Part shown: positions 9,146 through 18,675 of the stretch, piece by piece | Layout of the letters: each line of letters starts with the position of its first letter | Position numbering within the stretch: the stretch's first letter is position 1 | Assembly: GCA_963922335.1 (NCBI GenBank) | Contig: CAWUIB010000003.1 | Coordinates: 1-64,000 of the forward strand | Source: CALBPI01 sp963922335 | GTDB taxonomy: Bacteria; Pseudomonadota; Gammaproteobacteria; Steroidobacterales; Woeseiaceae | Direction: 5' to 3' | Length of the DNA stretch: 64,000 nucleotides | Notes under the pieces: model-generated | What the model saw: only the letters and a program-made list of their open reading frames with translations | What the model was told of the DNA's origin: nothing | Databases searched by the model: none | Position numbers and translations under genes: made by a program

Positions 9146-9538
9146 GTGCGATCCCACGCTGTCCCTGTCCGCATCGTGATGTGGCAGGCGCTCATCGGAG
9201 TTCTGGGAGCCTTGATATGGCTGATCGACAGCCCCGCCGCGGCTTTTGCCGGTCTGGCTGGTGGCCTCGGCAGCGCGCTGCTGACCTTGCAAGCGGCAGC
9301 CCGGGTACTTTCCCGGCCAGATTCGGCGCCGCCGCAAGCAATTGTGGCGGCCTTTTATCGCGCCGAGATTTTCAAAATCTTGGGTGCGGCGTTGATGTTC
9401 GGCGTAGTCGCCAAATTCTTCGCGTCACAGTTTATTCCGTTCGCGAGCGTGTTTTTCGCGACTTTGACGGTTTATGGCGCGGCAATTCGGTGGACGATCA
9501 GCGACGACGTCGATGGGGACAAACCGACCGTGAAATAG
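9146..9538 (+). CDS. atpI: ATP synthase subunit I (AtpI)
   Basis: A 130-residue membrane protein with four hydrophobic segments, at the standard atpI position ahead of atpB. AtpI helps assemble the c-ring. Motifs RAEIFKILGAALMFG and the paired helices fit the family. GTG at 9146 is chosen because AAGGAGG ends about seven bases before it; another GTG lies at 9141 in a different frame. The 69-base gap to atpB is unusually AT-rich (a TATATACTTATATATAT-like run near 9553-9570) and could hold a secondary promoter. Confidence 0.9.
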   Translation: MRSHAVPVRIVMWQALIGVLGALIWLIDSPAAAFAGLAGGLGSALLTLQAAARVLSRPDSAPPQAIVAAFYRAEIFKILGAALMFGVVAKFFASQFIPFASVFFATLTVYGAAIRWTISDDVDGDKPTVK

Positions 9539-9607
9539 CAGGCGACCGCCCTTATATACTTATATATATGGCGCCGTCGTGAACGTGTAGAAGAGTGTAA
9601 CGAGCGA

Positions 9608-10384
9608 ATGGCAAGCGAGTCCGGCAAACAGACTGCGAGCGAATACGTATCCCACCATCTGGAACACCTCACCGTGGGCGAAGGGTTTATGACGTTGCAC
9701 GTCGATACCCTGTTCTGGACCTGGTTCTGTGGGTTGTTATTCATCGGTATTTTCTGGTTCGCGGCGAAGCGGGCGACCTCCGGTGTGCCAGGCCGGTTTC
9801 AGGCGGCCATCGAAATGCTGATAGAGCTGGTGGACAACTCCGTGAAAGAGGGTTTCCACGGTCCGCGTGAGTTCGTCGCGCCACTGGCCTTGACCATTGG
9901 TATGCTCGTGCTGTTCTGGAATCTGCTCGATTTGCTGCCGGTCGATTTGGTGCCGATCATCGCCCACGACTACTTGCATTTGGAATACATGCGGATCGTG
10001 CCGTCGGCGGATATCAATGCGACATTTAGTTTGTCGTTGACTGTATTTGTTCTGATCATCATTTACAGCTTTAAGGGCAAGGGCGCGAAAGGTTACCTCG
10101 AAGAGTGGCTGTTCCACCCGTTTGGGCCCTGGTTGATGCCGTTCAATTTGATCTTGAACACCGTTGAGTTACTCGCCAAGCCGCTGTCGCTGGCGCTCCG
10201 GTTGTTCGGCAACCTGTATGCAGCGGAACTGATCTTCATGTTGATCGCGCTGCTGCCGGCTTATTTGTTGTGGGCGCCAGGATTTCTCTGGGCGGCCTAC
10301 CACATTCTGGTCATCCCCTTGCAGGCGTTCATCTTTATGACGCTGACGATTGTTTATTTGAATCTTGCTTACGAAAAGCACTGA
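9608..10384 (+). CDS. atpB: F1Fo ATP synthase subunit a
   Basis: A 258-residue integral membrane subunit that forms the two proton half-channels against the c-ring. The essential arginine lies in PLSLALRLFGNLYAAELI, and the last helices carry QAFIFMTLTIVYL. Length and five to six membrane helices are normal for proteobacterial subunit a. Second gene of the atp operon. Confidence 0.97.
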   Translation: MASESGKQTASEYVSHHLEHLTVGEGFMTLHVDTLFWTWFCGLLFIGIFWFAAKRATSGVPGRFQAAIEMLIELVDNSVKEGFHGPREFVAPLALTIGMLVLFWNLLDLLPVDLVPIIAHDYLHLEYMRIVPSADINATFSLSLTVFVLIIIYSFKGKGAKGYLEEWLFHPFGPWLMPFNLILNTVELLAKPLSLALRLFGNLYAAELIFMLIALLPAYLLWAPGFLWAAYHILVIPLQAFIFMTLTIVYLNLAYEKH

Positions 10385-10433
10385 GATTTGTTTTGTACGC
10401 CTTGTGCGTTTTTGATTTGATTTAGGAGTCACC

Positions 10434-10703
10434 ATGGAAGCTCTCATCGCTGATATCCAGAGCAGCACCGCCATCGCCGTTGGCATGATCCTCGCGTTCG
10501 CCGCGCTGGGTACCGGTATTGGCTTCGGCCTGCTGGGCGGCAAGTTTCTGGAAGGCGTTGCGCGCCAGCCCGAGCTTGGAAATATGTTGCAAACCAAGAT
10601 GTTTATTCTTGCTGGCTTGCTCGACGCGCTGTCAATTATCGGCGTTGCGTTCGCTGCACTGCTGCTGTTTGCGAACCCGCTGCTGAGTGCCATCGCAGGT
10701 TAA
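10434..10703 (+). CDS. atpE: F1Fo ATP synthase subunit c
   Basis: An 89-residue hairpin of two membrane helices joined by the polar loop RQPE. The ion-binding carboxylate is D64 in GLLDALSIIGV. The absence of a Glu/Ser pair and of a helix-1 glutamine argues for proton rather than sodium coupling. A strong ribosome site (TTAGGAGT) precedes the ATG, as expected for the most abundant subunit. Confidence 0.97.
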   Translation: MEALIADIQSSTAIAVGMILAFAALGTGIGFGLLGGKFLEGVARQPELGNMLQTKMFILAGLLDALSIIGVAFAALLLFANPLLSAIAG

Positions 10704-10750
10704 TTCGTCCGGGTAACCGGTTTCGAGTAACGCATTCGGAGTAATCGCAC

Positions 10751-11221
10751 GTGGATCCAAATGTAAGCGTCATTGCACAGATGATCACGTTCCTGCTGTT
10801 CGTGGGTTTCGTGATGTGGAAAGTCTGGCCGCCTTTGATTGAGATGATCGAGGCTCGCCGGCAGGAAATCGCTGACGGTCTCGCGGCCGCCGAGCGCGGT
10901 CAGCAGGATCTGGCGAAAGCCGAATCGAAAGTCGACGAGTTGGTTGCCGAGGCGCGAGCGCAAGCGGCAGACATACTCGATCAGGCGCGCTCTCGTGCGA
11001 ACGAGATCATCGCTGAAGGCAAGGACGAGGGTATTCGCGAGCGCGATCGTCAGCTGACGGCTGCGCAAGCCGAGATCGAGCAGGAAACCAACCGCGCACG
11101 CGAAGAGCTGCGCGATCAGGTAGCCGAGCTAGCTCTGGCCACAGCGTCGAAGATTCTGAGTCGCGAAATTGATGCGGGCGTCCACAAAGATCTGATCGGC
11201 GATCTCGCCAAGCAGATCTAA
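10751..11221 (+). CDS. atpF: F1Fo ATP synthase subunit b
   Basis: A 156-residue peripheral-stalk subunit. One N-terminal membrane helix (about residues 5-25, IAQMITFLLFVGFVMWKVWPP) is followed by a long charged coiled coil rich in Ala, Glu and Arg that reaches up to F1. The start codon is GTG, with GGAG upstream. Standard position between atpE and atpH. Confidence 0.96.
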   Translation: MDPNVSVIAQMITFLLFVGFVMWKVWPPLIEMIEARRQEIADGLAAAERGQQDLAKAESKVDELVAEARAQAADILDQARSRANEIIAEGKDEGIRERDRQLTAAQAEIEQETNRAREELRDQVAELALATASKILSREIDAGVHKDLIGDLAKQI

Positions 11222-11250
11222 CTGGCATATCGAGTTGCAGGTAATACCGC

Positions 11251-11811
11251 ATGGCTGATAACGACACGCTGGCACGACCCTACGCTCAAGCGGCTTTCGC
11301 CGTGGCGAGCGAGCGCGATTCACTCGCCCCGATGTCCGCCGCCTTGCAGGCCGCCGGTGTCGTGGTGAGCGATCCGCAAGTCGCAGGTTTGATCGACCAT
11401 CCGGCGGTCAGCCCTGAGCAACTGCTCGGTATCTTGCAGGGCGTGTTCGCCGATATCCCGGAGGCCAAGCCACTGGCAGCCGCGGGTGGTAATGGCGAAA
11501 ACCTGCTGAAGCTGCTGATCGAGAACGATCGCCTGGCGTTGCTGCCGGTTATTGCGGAGCAGGTTGAACTGCTGAAGCGCAAGGCCGAGCAAATCGTCAA
11601 CGTGACGATCACGGCGGCCAGTGCGATCGATGACTCTCAGAAAAATGAAATTGCCGAGGCGCTGAAGTCACGGCTGGGCCGCAACGTGGACATTACGACA
11701 GAAGTCGACGAAGGGCTGATCGGCGGTGCGGTGATTCGCGCTGGCGATTTTGTCATCGACGGCTCCGTGCGTTCGAAGCTCTCGCGTATGTCTGCGGTGC
11801 TGCAAAAGTAA
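11251..11811 (+). CDS. atpH: F1Fo ATP synthase subunit delta
   Basis: A 186-residue soluble subunit that joins the b dimer to the top of F1. The N-terminal helical domain starts LARPYAQAAFAVA, and the C-terminal part has the family signature GLIGGAVIRAGDFVIDGSVRSKL. Normal length, normal operon place. Confidence 0.96.
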   Translation: MADNDTLARPYAQAAFAVASERDSLAPMSAALQAAGVVVSDPQVAGLIDHPAVSPEQLLGILQGVFADIPEAKPLAAAGGNGENLLKLLIENDRLALLPVIAEQVELLKRKAEQIVNVTITAASAIDDSQKNEIAEALKSRLGRNVDITTEVDEGLIGGAVIRAGDFVIDGSVRSKLSRMSAVLQK

Positions 11812-11829
11812 GTTTAAGGAATACAGACC

Positions 11830-13371
11830 ATGTCACTTAAAGCGTCCGAGATCAGCGAACTGATCAAAGCACGAATTGAGAACTTCGATGCAGCCGCCGA
11901 GGCACGAGACGTCGGTACCGTTATCGCCGTATCGGACGGCATCACCCGTATCCATGGGCTGGCTGATGCCAAGTACGGTGAGATGCTCGAGTTTCCGGGC
12001 AACACCTTCGGACTGGCGCTGAACCTCGAGCAGGACTCGGTGGGCGCGGTTGTTCTCGGTGACTACAAGCACATCTCCGAAGGCGACACGGTTAAGACCA
12101 CGGGTCGTATTCTTGAAGTGCCCGTTGGTCCGGAGTTGCTCGGCCGCGTTGTGAACTCGCTGGGTGAGGCGATCGACGGCAAGGCGCCGATCACGACGTC
12201 TACATCATCGCCGATCGAGAAAGTTGCACCGGGCGTTATCGACCGTCAGTCGGTCGACCAGCCGGTACAGACCGGTCTGAAGGCGATTGATGCGATGGTG
12301 CCAATTGGTCGTGGCCAGCGCGAGTTGATCATCGGTGACCGCCAGACCGGTAAGACCGCTGTGGCGATCGATGCGATCATCAACCAGAAAGGCACCGGCA
12401 TTAAATGTATCTACGTTGCAGTCGGGCAGAAAGACAGCTCGGTGGCAGCGGTCGTGCGCAAGCTGGAAGAAGAAGGCGCGATGGATCACACCATCGTCGT
12501 CAACGCTTCCGCCGCCCAGTCGCCAGCGATGCAGTACATCGCACCGTACGCCGGCACGGCGATGGGCGAGTACTTCCGCGATCGTGGCGAAGACGCACTG
12601 ATCATCTTCGACGATCTCACCAAACAGGCGATGGCCTATCGCCAGGTCTCGTTGTTGCTGCGGCGTCCGCCAGGCCGTGAAGCGTATCCGGGTGACGTGT
12701 TCTATCTCCATTCTCGTTTGCTTGAGCGTGCAGCTCGCGTCAACGCGAAGTTTGTAGAAGAGCAAACCAACGGCGAAGTCACGGGCAAGACGGGCTCACT
12801 GACGGCGTTGCCGATCATCGAAACCCAGGCGGGTGACGTATCGGCGTTCGTACCGACCAACGTGATCTCCATTACCGATGGTCAGATCTTCCTGGAGACC
12901 GACCTGTTTAACGCGGGTATTCGTCCTGCGATCAACGCGGGTCTTTCGGTATCTCGTGTGGGTGGCTCTGCTCAGACGAAGATCATCAAGAAGCTTGGTG
13001 GCGGTGTTCGTCTGGCGCTTGCGCAGTATCGCGAACTGGCGGCGTTTGCCCAGTTTGCTTCTGACCTTGATGAGGCCACCCGGAAACAGCTCGAGCGTGG
13101 TCAGCGCGTCACCGAGTTGATGAAACAGAAACAGTACTCACCGCTGTCGGTGGGTGAGATGGCACTGTCATTGTTCGCAGCAAACGAAGGCTATCTCGAT
13201 GACGTACCGGTCGAGAAAGTGGTCGACTACGAAGCGGCTATGCACGACTTCGCCAACAACTCGCACGCGGAGTTGATCGCCAAGATCAACGACACGGGCG
13301 CGTTCGATGACGACATTAAAGCCGGTATGACCGCTGCACTCGACGCGTTCCAATCAACGGGCGTCTACTAG
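11830..13371 (+). CDS. atpA: F1Fo ATP synthase subunit alpha
   Basis: A 513-residue non-catalytic nucleotide-binding subunit of F1. Walker A is GDRQTGKTA; ALIIFDDLTKQA is the Walker B region; LLLRRPPGREAYPGDVFYLH and the C-terminal helical bundle are strongly conserved. Length equals the E. coli protein. Spacing to atpH is 18 bases. Confidence 0.98.
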   Translation: MSLKASEISELIKARIENFDAAAEARDVGTVIAVSDGITRIHGLADAKYGEMLEFPGNTFGLALNLEQDSVGAVVLGDYKHISEGDTVKTTGRILEVPVGPELLGRVVNSLGEAIDGKAPITTSTSSPIEKVAPGVIDRQSVDQPVQTGLKAIDAMVPIGRGQRELIIGDRQTGKTAVAIDAIINQKGTGIKCIYVAVGQKDSSVAAVVRKLEEEGAMDHTIVVNASAAQSPAMQYIAPYAGTAMGEYFRDRGEDALIIFDDLTKQAMAYRQVSLLLRRPPGREAYPGDVFYLHSRLLERAARVNAKFVEEQTNGEVTGKTGSLTALPIIETQAGDVSAFVPTNVISITDGQIFLETDLFNAGIRPAINAGLSVSRVGGSAQTKIIKKLGGGVRLALAQYRELAAFAQFASDLDEATRKQLERGQRVTELMKQKQYSPLSVGEMALSLFAANEGYLDDVPVEKVVDYEAAMHDFANNSHAELIAKINDTGAFDDDIKAGMTAALDAFQSTGVY

Positions 13372-13390
13372 ACCACTAACGGACTGAGCC

Positions 13391-14260
13391 ATGGCCAGCG
13401 AAAAGGAAATACGCACCAAGATCAAAAGCGTGAAGAGCACGCAGAAGATCACGCGTGCGATGGAAATGGTCGCCGCGAGCAAGATCCGCAAAGCGCAGGC
13501 GCAGATGGAAGCATCTCGCCCGTACGCTGAGCGCATTCGCCGCGTGGTGGCTCACTTGTCCGATGCGAACCCGGAGTACCGTCACCCATGGCTCGAAAGC
13601 CGCGAGGTGAAGCGTGTTGGCTACATCGTCGTCTCTTCTGATCGCGGCCTTTGCGGTGGTCTGAACGTAAACTTGTTCAAGAAGCTCATCAACGAGCTGA
13701 CCGAATGGGAGAGCAAAGGCGTTGAGGTCGATCTCGCGCTGGTGGGTTCCAAGGCGGTCCAATTGTTTAACCGTCTCGGCGGCAACGTCCTGGCGACAGC
13801 CACGCAGCTCGGCGACAACCCGCAGATGAACGATCTGTTGGGTCTGATTAAAGTCATGCTGGACGGCTACACCGACGGCAAGATCGATCGTCTCTATCTC
13901 GCCCACAACGTGTTCGCGAGTGCGATCAGCCAGAAGCCGACGACTGAAACGCTGTTGCCGATCGCTGAGCTCGATAACGAAGACGAGCTGCAGCAATACT
14001 GGGATTACATCTACGAGCCCGACCCGGTCGAGCTCCTGGACGAGGTCCTGATGCGTTACATCGAGTCGCAGATTTATCGCGGTGTCGTCGAGAACTACGC
14101 GTGCGAGATGGCGGCCAAGATGGTCGCGATGAAGAACGCGACCGACAACGCCGGCGACCTGATCGATTCGCTGCAGTTGCAGTACAACAAGGCGCGTCAG
14201 GCAGCGATTACGCAAGAAATTAGTGAGATTGTCGGTGGTGCAGCAGCCGTCAGCGGCTAG
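13391..14260 (+). CDS. atpG: F1Fo ATP synthase subunit gamma
   Basis: A 289-residue central rotor shaft. The N-terminal helix (EIRTKIKSVKSTQKITRAMEM) and C-terminal helix (NATDNAGDLIDSLQLQYNKARQ) form the coiled coil inside the alpha3beta3 hexamer; SSDRGLCGGLN is the family signature. Follows atpA by 19 bases. Confidence 0.97.
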   Translation: MASEKEIRTKIKSVKSTQKITRAMEMVAASKIRKAQAQMEASRPYAERIRRVVAHLSDANPEYRHPWLESREVKRVGYIVVSSDRGLCGGLNVNLFKKLINELTEWESKGVEVDLALVGSKAVQLFNRLGGNVLATATQLGDNPQMNDLLGLIKVMLDGYTDGKIDRLYLAHNVFASAISQKPTTETLLPIAELDNEDELQQYWDYIYEPDPVELLDEVLMRYIESQIYRGVVENYACEMAAKMVAMKNATDNAGDLIDSLQLQYNKARQAAITQEISEIVGGAAAVSG

Positions 14261-14345
14261 CGGTAAACGCGACCGACGAACGAACGACAGACATTGAATA
14301 AATATCGACGGCGGGATCGTCGTCACTTGGATCGAGGATAAACGA

Positions 14346-15728
14346 ATGAGCACTGGTAAGACCGCGCAGATCATCGGCGCCGTTGTTGACGTGGAGTTTC
14401 CGCGCGACGCGATTCCGAAAGTGTATGACGCTCTCGTGCTGGAAGACGGCAGCCTGACGCTGGAAGTACAGCAGCAGCTGGGCGATGGCGTGGTTCGCGC
14501 GATTGCGATGGGTGCCAGTGAAGGCCTCAAGCGCGGCATGAACGTGACCAACACCGGTGCTCCGATCAACGTGCCGGTAGGCCCGGGCACTTTGGGTCGT
14601 GTCATGAACGTACTTGGCGAGCCGGAAGACAAAGCCGGCCCGATCGAGTGCGAACAAACTCTGCCGATTCACCGCCCTGCGCCTTCTTATGAAGAACAGG
14701 CGGCTTCCACCGAACTGCTCGAAACGGGCGTTAAAGTGATCGACCTCATCATGCCGATCGCTAAGGGCGGCAAGGTCGGCCTGTTCGGTGGTGCGGGTGT
14801 TGGTAAGACCGTGACGCTGATGGAGCTCATCAACAACATCGCGAAGGCGCACGATGGCTTGTCGGTGTTCGCGGGTGTGGGTGAGCGTACTCGTGAAGGG
14901 AACGACTTCTACTACGAAATGGAAGAAGCCGGCGTACTCGACAAGGTAGCGCTGGTTTATGGTCAGATGAACGAGCCTCCGGGCAACCGTCTGCGTGTCG
15001 CGCTGACCGGTCTGACGATGGCCGAGTACTTCCGCGACGAGGGCCGTGACGTTCTGATGTTCATCGATAACATCTACCGTTACACACTCGCCGGAACCGA
15101 AGTATCTGCGCTGCTCGGCCGTATGCCGTCGGCGGTAGGTTACCAGCCGACCCTGGCAGAAGAGATGGGTGTACTTCAGGAGCGCATCACCTCAACGAAG
15201 ACCGGTTCTATCACCTCCTTCCAGGCGGTTTACGTACCTGCGGATGACTTGACCGATCCGTCACCTGCAACCACCTTCGCTCACTTGGATGCGACGCTCG
15301 TACTGTCCCGCGCGATTTCCGAACTGGGTATCTACCCCGCGGTGGATCCGCTCGACTCGACGTCTCGCTTGCTCGATCCGCTCGTGATTGGTCAGGAGCA
15401 CTACGACTGCGCGCGTAGCGTGCAGGCGATTCTGCAAACCTACAAAGAGCTGCAGGACATCATCGCGATTCTCGGTATGGATGAACTCTCGGAAGAGCAG
15501 AAACAGACCGTAACCCGTGCACGTAAAATCCAGCGCTTCCTGTCACAGCCGTTCTTCGTTGCTGCGCAGTTCACCGGCGCCGAAGGTAAATACGTATCGC
15601 TGAAAGACACGATTCGTGGCTTCCAGGGCATCGTTAACGGTGATTACGATCATCTGCCAGAACAGGCGTTCTACATGGTCGGATCGATCGAGGAAGCGGT
15701 CGAGAAAGCCAAAGGTATGCAGGCCTAA
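14346..15728 (+). CDS. atpD: F1Fo ATP synthase subunit beta
   Basis: A 460-residue catalytic subunit. Walker A is GGAGVGKT, the catalytic glutamate lies in GVGERTREGND, Walker B in DVLMFIDNIYR, and SALLGRMPSAVGYQPTLAEEMG precedes the DELSEEQ motif. Typical proteobacterial length. An 85-base gap separates it from atpG. Confidence 0.98.
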   Translation: MSTGKTAQIIGAVVDVEFPRDAIPKVYDALVLEDGSLTLEVQQQLGDGVVRAIAMGASEGLKRGMNVTNTGAPINVPVGPGTLGRVMNVLGEPEDKAGPIECEQTLPIHRPAPSYEEQAASTELLETGVKVIDLIMPIAKGGKVGLFGGAGVGKTVTLMELINNIAKAHDGLSVFAGVGERTREGNDFYYEMEEAGVLDKVALVYGQMNEPPGNRLRVALTGLTMAEYFRDEGRDVLMFIDNIYRYTLAGTEVSALLGRMPSAVGYQPTLAEEMGVLQERITSTKTGSITSFQAVYVPADDLTDPSPATTFAHLDATLVLSRAISELGIYPAVDPLDSTSRLLDPLVIGQEHYDCARSVQAILQTYKELQDIIAILGMDELSEEQKQTVTRARKIQRFLSQPFFVAAQFTGAEGKYVSLKDTIRGFQGIVNGDYDHLPEQAFYMVGSIEEAVEKAKGMQA

Positions 15729-15731
15729 ACA

Positions 15732-16148
15732 ATGGGCACATTGCACGTCGACATCGTTTCTGCCGAGGGCGAGATCTACAAGGGTGAAGCCTCGATGGTT
15801 TTCGCGCCGGCGAAGATGGGCGAGATCGGCATTGCACCGCGTCACGCCCCGCTGTTGACCGGTCTTCGTCCCGGCGAAGTCCGAGTGACCGAAGTGGAAG
15901 GCGCCGAGCGCTTCTTCTATATCACCGGTGGCATGATCGAAGTTCAGCCGAACCTGGTGACGGTGCTTGCCGATACGGCGCTGCGTGATGACGAACTCGA
16001 CGAAGCCGCTGCGCTCGAAGCTCAGCAGGCGGCAGAAGAGGCGTTGAAGAACGCCTCTGAGACCACGGACCTGCAACGCGCGCAGCAAGAACTCGCCGAA
16101 GCGTCCGCCCGCTATCGCGCGGCACAGAGACTGAAAGGTCGTCGATAA
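15732..16148 (+). CDS. atpC: F1Fo ATP synthase subunit epsilon
   Basis: A 138-residue central-stalk and regulatory subunit. The N-terminal beta-sandwich contains VDIVSAEGEIYKGEASMVFAP and GEIGIAPRHAPLLTGLRPGEV; the C-terminal helical hairpin is Ala/Glu-rich (DELDEAAALEAQQAAEEALK). It starts three bases after atpD and closes the atp operon. Confidence 0.96.
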   Translation: MGTLHVDIVSAEGEIYKGEASMVFAPAKMGEIGIAPRHAPLLTGLRPGEVRVTEVEGAERFFYITGGMIEVQPNLVTVLADTALRDDELDEAAALEAQQAAEEALKNASETTDLQRAQQELAEASARYRAAQRLKGRR

Positions 16149-16167
16149 ACCGCTCGTCTGTTTCAGG

Positions 16168-16671
16168 CTGGCTTCCGTCGATGATGCGAGCCAACTTGCG
16201 CCCTTCGCCGAACAAATTTTCACCGATACGTTTGGGCCGGATAATGATCCGGACAATCTTACCGAGTACCTGACCGCATCGTTTAGCATCACGGAGATTG
16301 CGCGCCTGTTAGCACGCTCCGATACCCGCGCCTTGTTGGTCGAAGACGCTGGTGGCTTAGCGGGCTACTCAATGCTCCGCACAGCCGACGCACCAATCGC
16401 TGAAATTGATTCGAATGGTCTGCTGCTGCAGCGGTTCTATTTGCATCAAAGACTGCACGGCAGTGGTGTTGCAGACGAACTCCTGGCCGAGACCTCGACG
16501 ATTGCCACGGAACTCGGTGCACCGATGATCTGGCTTACCGTGTGGGAGCACAATCCTCGCGCGATTCGCTTTTATGAAAAACGCGGCTTCAAAACGCTGG
16601 GCACATGTGAATTCATGTTGGGGAAAGATCAACAGACAGACGTCGTGATGGCGCTGTCGTTAACGGCTTGA
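16168..16671 (+). CDS. GNAT-family N-acetyltransferase frame without a normal start codon
   Basis: The frame reads as a full GNAT acetyltransferase. The N-terminal strand and helix are FRLASVDDASQLAPFAEQIF; the acetyl-CoA loop region is LHQRLHGSGVADELL; the late motif is VWEHNPRAIRFYEKRGFKTLG. The frame is open from 16135, just after an in-frame TGA, but contains no ATG, GTG or TTG before TTG at 16333, which would delete about a third of the fold. The best available start is CTG at 16168, a few residues into the domain; translation from an atypical codon near the atpC stop (16148) is possible. It could also be a decaying gene. Substrate unknown. Convergent with the next gene. Confidence 0.6.
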   Translation: MASVDDASQLAPFAEQIFTDTFGPDNDPDNLTEYLTASFSITEIARLLARSDTRALLVEDAGGLAGYSMLRTADAPIAEIDSNGLLLQRFYLHQRLHGSGVADELLAETSTIATELGAPMIWLTVWEHNPRAIRFYEKRGFKTLGTCEFMLGKDQQTDVVMALSLTA

Positions 16672-16673
16672 TC

Positions 16674-17228
16674 TTAACGCTCCGCGTTCGTGGGTGCGAA
16701 GCCCCATGAGCCGACGATCCGTGTTTGCGGCTTATGTCTTTTCTCCAGGTGTACTTCGCGCCATTCCTCGAATGCGGATTGCGCTTCTGGGGACGCTTCA
16801 GTCCAATGACGTTTGCGCAGATATCTCCAGCTATACCCCTCCAGAAGGTCCGCCGCGTGAATCCTGGCGAGCGTGTCCAGATACATCGACTCACGCGTCG
16901 CCGGCACATCCCGACCGGCCAGCGCACGATCGGCTCTGAGTTCGTTCCAGCGCTCAGCCAGCGCCTGTCTGGCACTGACCTCGCAGTCGAGACTGGAGTT
17001 CCTCGCGGGATTCTCGCCACCCATTTCCAGCTGGCACACACTGCGCGCGAGACTGTAGGCCGCCCAGGCCTGCGTGACAGGGTCCGGGTTCTCCGTCAGC
17101 GTGGTCGGCAGTGAGAATCGATCGCCGTCTGTCACGCCATCCCGGACATAGACCCTGCCATCGCACCCGGCAATCAGAGTGACCAAGACCAAAAGCATAC
17201 GGATAGCGACCGACGACGGCATTCGCAT
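16674..17228 (-). CDS. Predicted lipoprotein of unknown function
   Basis: A 184-residue protein with a lipoprotein signal peptide: basic start, hydrophobic stretch LLVLVTLIAGC with the lipidated cysteine at about residue 22. The mature part is charged and helical, with several Trp residues and two further Cys that could pair. I recognise no family. It is divergent from glmU (56 bases between starts) and convergent with the GNAT frame (2 bases between stops). Confidence 0.72.
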   Translation of the reverse strand: MRMPSSVAIRMLLVLVTLIAGCDGRVYVRDGVTDGDRFSLPTTLTENPDPVTQAWAAYSLARSVCQLEMGGENPARNSSLDCEVSARQALAERWNELRADRALAGRDVPATRESMYLDTLARIHAADLLEGYSWRYLRKRHWTEASPEAQSAFEEWREVHLEKRHKPQTRIVGSWGFAPTNAER

Positions 17229-17284
17229 ATTCCTCCGTGCGCGGCATCACACGAAACCGGGGGTCCCTAAGGTATCATTCGCGG

Positions 17285-18664
17285 ATGTCTGAATCTCAAA
17301 ACTCACTGAGCGTAGTCATCCTCGCTGCCGGCAAAGGCACGCGTATGCGCTCGGACATTCCAAAGGTGCTTCAACCGCTGGCGGGCAAGCCCCTGCTCGC
17401 GCATGTTCTGGACCTTACCGACGAAATCCATGCCGATGACGTCGTGGTGGTCTATGGCTTTGGTGGCGACCAGGTGCAGGCTGCGTTCGATAGCCCAAAT
17501 CTGAAGTGGGCACTTCAAGCTGAGCAGCTAGGCACTGGGCACGCCGTGCAGCAGGCAATGCCGCAAATCGAGGATGGCGGCCGGGTGCTGGTGCTATGTG
17601 GTGATGTTCCACTGCTCACTGCGAGCACGCTCAAAAGGCTGCTGGAGGAAACACCGACGAGTGCCGTGGGTGTCTTGACGGTGGAGATGGACGATCCGAT
17701 GGGGTATGGCCGAATTATTCGCAACGCGGCAGGCACCGTCGATCGGATCGTCGAGCAACAGGACGCCAACGACGATGAGCAATTGGTCGAAGAGATTAAC
17801 TCTGGTGTGTTTGTCGTTCCGACCGCGCCACTGCGACGTTGGCTTTCTGCATTGGAGCCCAAGAATGCGCAGGGCGAGTATTACCTGACCGATATCGTCG
17901 GTCTCGCGGTCAACGACGGCATCGATGTGCACGCGGTCGTATCCGATGACCCCGAAGAAACGATGGGCATCAACGATCGAGTACAACTGGCTGAGGCGGA
18001 GTGTGCCTTTCAGAATCGCGCAGCCATTGCATTGATGCAGGCAGGTGCACGACTTGCAGATCCTGCACGCGTCGATATCCGAGGTACGGTTACCGTCGGG
18101 CGTGACGTATTCATCGATATCAACGCTGTGTTTATTGGCGATGTTGTACTCGGTGACGGAGTACAGATCGGGCCAAACTGCATCGTTCAACAGAGCGTCA
18201 TCGAAGCAGGTACCCAAGTGCTTGCGAACAGCCTGATCGAATCCTCGCGGGTTGGCGAGTCTTGCAACATTGGACCGTACGCGCGACTTCGACCGGGCGC
18301 CGTACTCGAGCGTGGCGCCAAGGTTGGCAACTTCGTTGAAGTGAAGAAGAGCACTATCGGCGAAGGCAGCAAGGTCAATCACCTCACTTACATCGGCGAT
18401 GCACAAATCGGCAGGAACGTGAACGTTGGCGCCGGGACCATTACCTGCAATTACGATGGTGCTAACAAACACCTGACCACCATCGGCGATGACGCTTTCA
18501 TCGGTTCGGGTGTTGAGTTGGTTGCGCCGATATCGGTGGGTAAAGGTGCGACGATCGGTGCTGGCACGACACTCTCGAAAGACGCACCTGATGGTCAATT
18601 GACGATCGAGCGCGCACGACAAAGAACAATTGACGGCTGGCAACGGCCCGAGAAGAACAAATAA
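17285..18664 (+). CDS. glmU: Bifunctional UDP-GlcNAc pyrophosphorylase / GlcN-1-P acetyltransferase
   Basis: A 459-residue enzyme making UDP-N-acetylglucosamine for peptidoglycan and LPS. The N-terminal uridylyltransferase has VVILAAGKGTRMRSDIPKVL and LCGDVPLLT; the C-terminal half is a left-handed beta-helix of hexapeptide repeats (IGPYARLRPGAVL, KVGNFVEVKKSTIG, NHLTYIGDA) carrying the acetyltransferase site. ATG at 17285 is chosen because conserved sequence starts there. It is followed by glmS after 11 bases, the E. coli order. Confidence 0.98.
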   Translation: MSESQNSLSVVILAAGKGTRMRSDIPKVLQPLAGKPLLAHVLDLTDEIHADDVVVVYGFGGDQVQAAFDSPNLKWALQAEQLGTGHAVQQAMPQIEDGGRVLVLCGDVPLLTASTLKRLLEETPTSAVGVLTVEMDDPMGYGRIIRNAAGTVDRIVEQQDANDDEQLVEEINSGVFVVPTAPLRRWLSALEPKNAQGEYYLTDIVGLAVNDGIDVHAVVSDDPEETMGINDRVQLAEAECAFQNRAAIALMQAGARLADPARVDIRGTVTVGRDVFIDINAVFIGDVVLGDGVQIGPNCIVQQSVIEAGTQVLANSLIESSRVGESCNIGPYARLRPGAVLERGAKVGNFVEVKKSTIGEGSKVNHLTYIGDAQIGRNVNVGAGTITCNYDGANKHLTTIGDDAFIGSGVELVAPISVGKGATIGAGTTLSKDAPDGQLTIERARQRTIDGWQRPEKNK

Positions 18665-18675
18665 GGAGACCGCAC

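Noticed and set aside
13376..14632. 418-codon reverse frame across atpG/atpD
   Set aside because: Antisense to two strongly conserved genes.
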